A stretch of 7,941 nt of DNA, from assembly GCA_022568115.1 (NCBI GenBank), contig JADFFP010000048.1, forward strand, positions 1-7,941, in the 5' to 3' direction. Below are positions 5,700-7,941 of the stretch, piece by piece. Position 1 is the stretch's first letter, and each line of letters begins with the position of its first letter. Below the pieces are notes generated by a model. That model was not told the DNA's origin. It did not search any database and saw only the letters and a program-made list of their open reading frames with translations. This stretch comes from Pseudomonadota bacterium. GTDB lineage: Bacteria; Pseudomonadota; Alphaproteobacteria; Sphingomonadales; SMXR01. The position numbers were made by a program, and so were the translations under genes.

Positions 5700-6443
5700 A
5701 TGGCTAAAGTAACCGAATTAAAAGTTGAGCCGCGCGAGAGGGCAGGAAAGGGATCCGCCCGCGCAGCACGGCGCGCCGGGCTGGTTCCGGCCGTCATCTA
5801 CGGCGATAAAAAACCGCCGGTCATGATCAATATTCCCCGCAATGAGCTGGTCCGGCTTTTCAACCGCGGCGGTTTCATGACCCAGCTGTTCGAATTGAAA
5901 CTGGACGGCCAGAGCCAGAAGGCCCTGCCCCGTGATCTGCAGCTGCACCCGGTTTCGGACCAGCCGCTGCATATCGATTTCCTGCGCCTGAGCGCCGGCG
6001 CCAAGGTGGTGATAGAAATTCCGGTTCGCTTCCTGGATGAGGAGGAATGTGAAGGGATCACGCGCGGCGGGGTGCTGAACATTGTCCGCCATACCATTGA
6101 ATGCAGCTGCCCGATGGACGCTATTCCGGAGTTTTTCGAGGCCAGCCTCGCCGGCCTGGATATCGGCGACAGCGTCCACATCAGCGAAATGACCCTGCCT
6201 GAAGGGGTCGAGCCAACCGTTTCCGACCGTGACTTTACCGTCGCCACCATCGCCGCACCGGTTGAAGAGGTGGTCGAGGAAGTAGAAGAAATCGAAGAAG
6301 AGCTTCTCGAGGGTGAGGAAGGCGAAGAGGGTGTTGAAGGCGCCGAAGGTGTTGAGGGTGAAGCCGCTGAAGGCGCCGAAGGCGCCAAAGGCAAGGAAGC
6401 TTCCGCCGAAGAAGGCAAGAAGAAAGATGGGGGCGGCGACTAG
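5700..6443 (+). CDS. rplY: 50S ribosomal protein L25, long CTC/TL5 form
   Basis: Binds 5S rRNA in the large ribosomal subunit. The 247-residue product is the two-domain form related to Bacillus Ctc and Thermus TL5, rather than the short 94-residue E. coli L25. The N-terminal 5S-binding domain (1 to about 95) shows RAARRAGLVPAVIYG (21-35) and LPRDLQLHPVSDQPLHIDF (76-94); the C-terminal beta domain (about 100-185) contains IPVRFLDEEECEGITRGGVL (107-126) and ISEMTLPEGV (161-170). From residue about 188 the protein is an acidic, low-complexity tail of roughly 60 residues, ending KKKDGGGD. CGGAG lies 7 bases before the ATG. The neighbours pth and ychF, also translation factors, follow in the same direction, a common bacterial arrangement. 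Confidence 0.96.
   Translation: MAKVTELKVEPRERAGKGSARAARRAGLVPAVIYGDKKPPVMINIPRNELVRLFNRGGFMTQLFELKLDGQSQKALPRDLQLHPVSDQPLHIDFLRLSAGAKVVIEIPVRFLDEEECEGITRGGVLNIVRHTIECSCPMDAIPEFFEASLAGLDIGDSVHISEMTLPEGVEPTVSDRDFTVATIAAPVEEVVEEVEEIEEELLEGEEGEEGVEGAEGVEGEAAEGAEGAKGKEASAEEGKKKDGGGD
6309..6392 (+). repeat. Imperfect 9-nt repeats encoding Glu-Gly-X tail of L25
   Basis: Codons 204-231 of rplY encode successive EGE, EGE, EGV, EGA, EGV, EGE units, then AEG, AEG and AKG after one extra Ala, written with GAAGGC/GAGGGT-type codons. The units are degenerate at third positions, so the DNA is only loosely repetitive. Such arrays can change length by slippage in steps of three codons without breaking the frame. 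Confidence 0.7.
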
Positions 6444-6481
6444 GGCCTGGACCCGCCCTTCCCCGCCCACAGTCTGTTAGC

Positions 6482-6486
6482 GGGAG
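6482..6486 (+). promoter_or_regulatory. Ribosome-binding site that decides the pth start
   Basis: GGGAG ends 7 bases before the ATG at 6494 and only 1 base before the in-frame TTG at 6488. The ATG also gives the family N-terminus MILFVGLGNPG, so it is chosen. Confidence 0.7.
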
Positions 6487-6493
6487 CTTGAAA

Positions 6494-7084
6494 ATGATCC
6501 TTTTTGTCGGCCTGGGAAATCCTGGAAAGAGCTACGCTAAAAATCGCCATAACATTGGTTTTATGGCCGTGGAAGCGCTGGCCCGGGCGTTTTCCTTCAG
6601 CCCCTTTAAAAAACGCTTCCAGGGCCAGTTTGCGGAAGGCAAGATTGGCCGTCACAAGGTCTTTATCCTTAAGCCTGAGACCTTTATGAACCGCTCCGGC
6701 CCTTCGCTGAGCAAGGCCGTGCGCTTTTACAAAATTCCCCTCAAGAACGTTTATGTCTTTTATGACGAGCTGGACCTGACCCTGGGCAAGGTGCGCCTGA
6801 AAGAAGGGGGCGGGGCGGCTGGTCATAACGGCCTGCGCTCGCTGATCGCCCACGTCGGAGAGGCCTTCAAGCGGGTCCGGATCGGCATCGGCCACCCCGG
6901 CCACAAGGATCTGGTGCATGGCTATGTCCTGACCAATTTCCCGCGAGAAGACCAGGTGTGGGTCAAGACCCTGCTGGAGGTCCTGCCCAAGCTGGCCCCG
7001 CTGCTGGTCAAGGGTGAGGATGCGCGTTTCCAGAACGACGTGGCGCTCCATATGGCCCGGTTCGTGAAAAGAGAAGAAAAATAA
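6494..7084 (+). CDS. pth: Peptidyl-tRNA hydrolase
   Basis: Cleaves the ester bond of peptidyl-tRNAs released by stalled or aborted ribosomes, recycling tRNA; cytoplasmic and usually essential. The 196-residue product has the usual bacterial Pth length. The catalytic set matches that of E. coli: Asn9 in GLGNPG (6-11), His19 in NRHNIGF (17-23), Asn66 in FMNRSG (64-69), Asp91 in DELDL (91-95) and Asn112 in GHNGLRSLI (110-118). RIGIGHPGHKDLVHGYVL (129-146) is the conserved beta-strand region. The gene lies 50 bp after rplY, with no clear terminator between, and its stop codon directly abuts the ychF start, so rplY, pth and ychF probably share a transcript. Confidence 0.97.
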   Translation: MILFVGLGNPGKSYAKNRHNIGFMAVEALARAFSFSPFKKRFQGQFAEGKIGRHKVFILKPETFMNRSGPSLSKAVRFYKIPLKNVYVFYDELDLTLGKVRLKEGGGAAGHNGLRSLIAHVGEAFKRVRIGIGHPGHKDLVHGYVLTNFPREDQVWVKTLLEVLPKLAPLLVKGEDARFQNDVALHMARFVKREEK

Positions 7085-7941
7085 GTGGGATTTAAATGCG
7101 GCATTGTTGGTCTGCCCAACGTCGGCAAATCAACCCTTTTCAACGCCCTGACGCAAACCGCGTCGGCGGCCTCTGAGAACTATCCTTTTTGCACCATCGA
7201 ACCCAATATCGGCCAGGTGCCGGTGCCGGATGCGCGATTGCATGAAATCGCGAAAATCGCCAAATCCGCCAAAGCCATCGAGACCCGGCTGATGTTTGTC
7301 GACATCGCCGGCCTGGTGCGGGGCGCCAGCAAGGGTGAGGGCCTGGGCAATAAATTTCTCGGTAATATCCGCGAGGTCGACGCCATCATTCATGTCCTGC
7401 GCTGCTTTGAGGATGAAGACGTCACCCATGTGGAAAAGCAAATCTCGCCCACCTCGGACGCCGGGACGGTCGAGACCGAGCTGATGCTTTCCGACCTTGA
7501 ACGGCTGGAGCGAAAGAAGGAGGCTCTGATCAAAAGGCTGCGCGGAAATGATAAAGAAGCCCGGGCGGCCGTGCCGGCCGTGGACGGACTGATCGCTCTT
7601 TTAGCCGCAGGCCAACCGGGCGGACTTTTCCAGCCCAAAGACGCGGATGAGAAAAGAATCGTCAAAAATCTCCAGCTTTTGACCACCAAGCCGGTTCTCT
7701 ATGTCGCCAACGTCGGGGAGCAGGAGGCCGCCGCCGGCAATGCCTATTCCGGGCAGGTTCAGGATATGGCAAAAGCGAACGGGGCCGGAGCGGTGGTAAT
7801 TTCCGCCGCCATAGAAGCGGAAATTTCCTTGATGGCGCGCGCCGAGCAAAAAGAATTTCTGGCAGCCATCGGCCTGACTGAGACCGGCCTTTCCAAGGTG
7901 ATCCGGGCCGGCCATAAGCTTTTGGACCTGATTACCTTTTT
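7085..7941 (+). CDS. ychF: Redox-regulated ATPase YchF (Obg-family), C-terminus cut by window edge
   Basis: A universally conserved P-loop ATPase of the Obg/OLA1 group that associates with ribosomes and modulates stress responses. 285 codons are present of about 363, so the end of the TGS domain lies beyond the window. The N-terminus MGFKCGIVGLPNVGKST contains the Walker A/G1 loop (9-17). G3 is DIAG (73-76) within FVDIAGLVRGASKGEGLGNKF, followed by REVDAIIHVLRCFED (96-110) with His115 at the position of the catalytic-loop His. The G4 position reads NVGE (209-212) in place of NKxD, the YchF change that goes with ATP rather than GTP preference. A coiled-coil insert spans about 135-190. The GTG start directly follows the pth stop, with only a weak A/G-rich stretch upstream. 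It is chosen because it alone gives the canonical N-terminus. Confidence 0.96.
   Translation, partial: MGFKCGIVGLPNVGKSTLFNALTQTASAASENYPFCTIEPNIGQVPVPDARLHEIAKIAKSAKAIETRLMFVDIAGLVRGASKGEGLGNKFLGNIREVDAIIHVLRCFEDEDVTHVEKQISPTSDAGTVETELMLSDLERLERKKEALIKRLRGNDKEARAAVPAVDGLIALLAAGQPGGLFQPKDADEKRIVKNLQLLTTKPVLYVANVGEQEAAAGNAYSGQVQDMAKANGAGAVVISAAIEAEISLMARAEQKEFLAAIGLTETGLSKVIRAGHKLLDLITF

Noticed and set aside
5718..6470. 250-codon minus-strand open frame opposite rplY
   Set aside because: It mirrors a certain ribosomal protein gene. Its Phe/Ala/Gly-rich N-terminal stretch is just the complement of the acidic repeat, and no function or start site supports it.
6444..6493. GGGC/GCCC repeat after rplY as a terminator
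   Set aside because: Four base pairs and no following T-run; read-through into pth is more likely.
7709..7720. NVGE in place of NKxD in the G4 motif of YchF as a possible defect
   Set aside because: A non-canonical NVxE G4 motif is the normal state of the YchF/OLA1 family and goes with ATP use.

Overview
The window looks like an ordinary chromosomal housekeeping segment of an alphaproteobacterium. This rests on gene order and protein character: a ubiK-family gene, a YbjN-domain gene and proC lie divergent from lgt, a MidA/NDUFAF7-type methyltransferase gene and pgeF; prs, a long two-domain rplY (CTC/TL5-type L25), pth and ychF follow. Coding is dense, GC is moderate to high, and no mobile element, CRISPR array, tRNA or rRNA was seen. 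I cannot name the order or genus with confidence.

Left arm (1-1694, minus strand). A promoter near 1735-1764 reads leftward into a small coiled-coil UbiK-family protein (1425-1694), then a YbjN-domain protein (740-1249), then proC (702 to the window edge, lacking roughly the last 40 residues). The 175-bp gap 1250-1424 holds T-rich DNA and a few weak inverted repeats, with no gene.

Divergent intergenic region (1695-1858). Two good sigma70-like promoters face away from each other. Each has a perfect TTGACA -35 box, and the two boxes together form an inverted repeat.

Right arm (1859-7941, plus strand). lgt, the methyltransferase gene and pgeF are joined by two 4-base ATGA overlaps, so they form one translationally coupled operon. 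An 89-bp gap leads into prs, whose strong Shine-Dalgarno could be masked by an upstream C-rich strand. A 148-bp gap with several small hairpins leads to rplY, whose product ends in a long acidic Glu/Gly repeat tail. pth follows after 50 bp. ychF begins at a GTG directly abutting the pth stop codon and runs off the window, lacking roughly 80 residues.

Together the genes cover proline synthesis (proC), lipoprotein maturation (lgt), respiratory-chain support (UbiK for ubiquinone, the MidA-type enzyme for complex I, both inferred from families), peptidoglycan proofreading (pgeF), PRPP supply (prs) and translation (rplY, pth, ychF). I found no convincing new system. The most useful second looks are the prs leader, the shared divergent promoter region, the rplY leader and the rplY tail.
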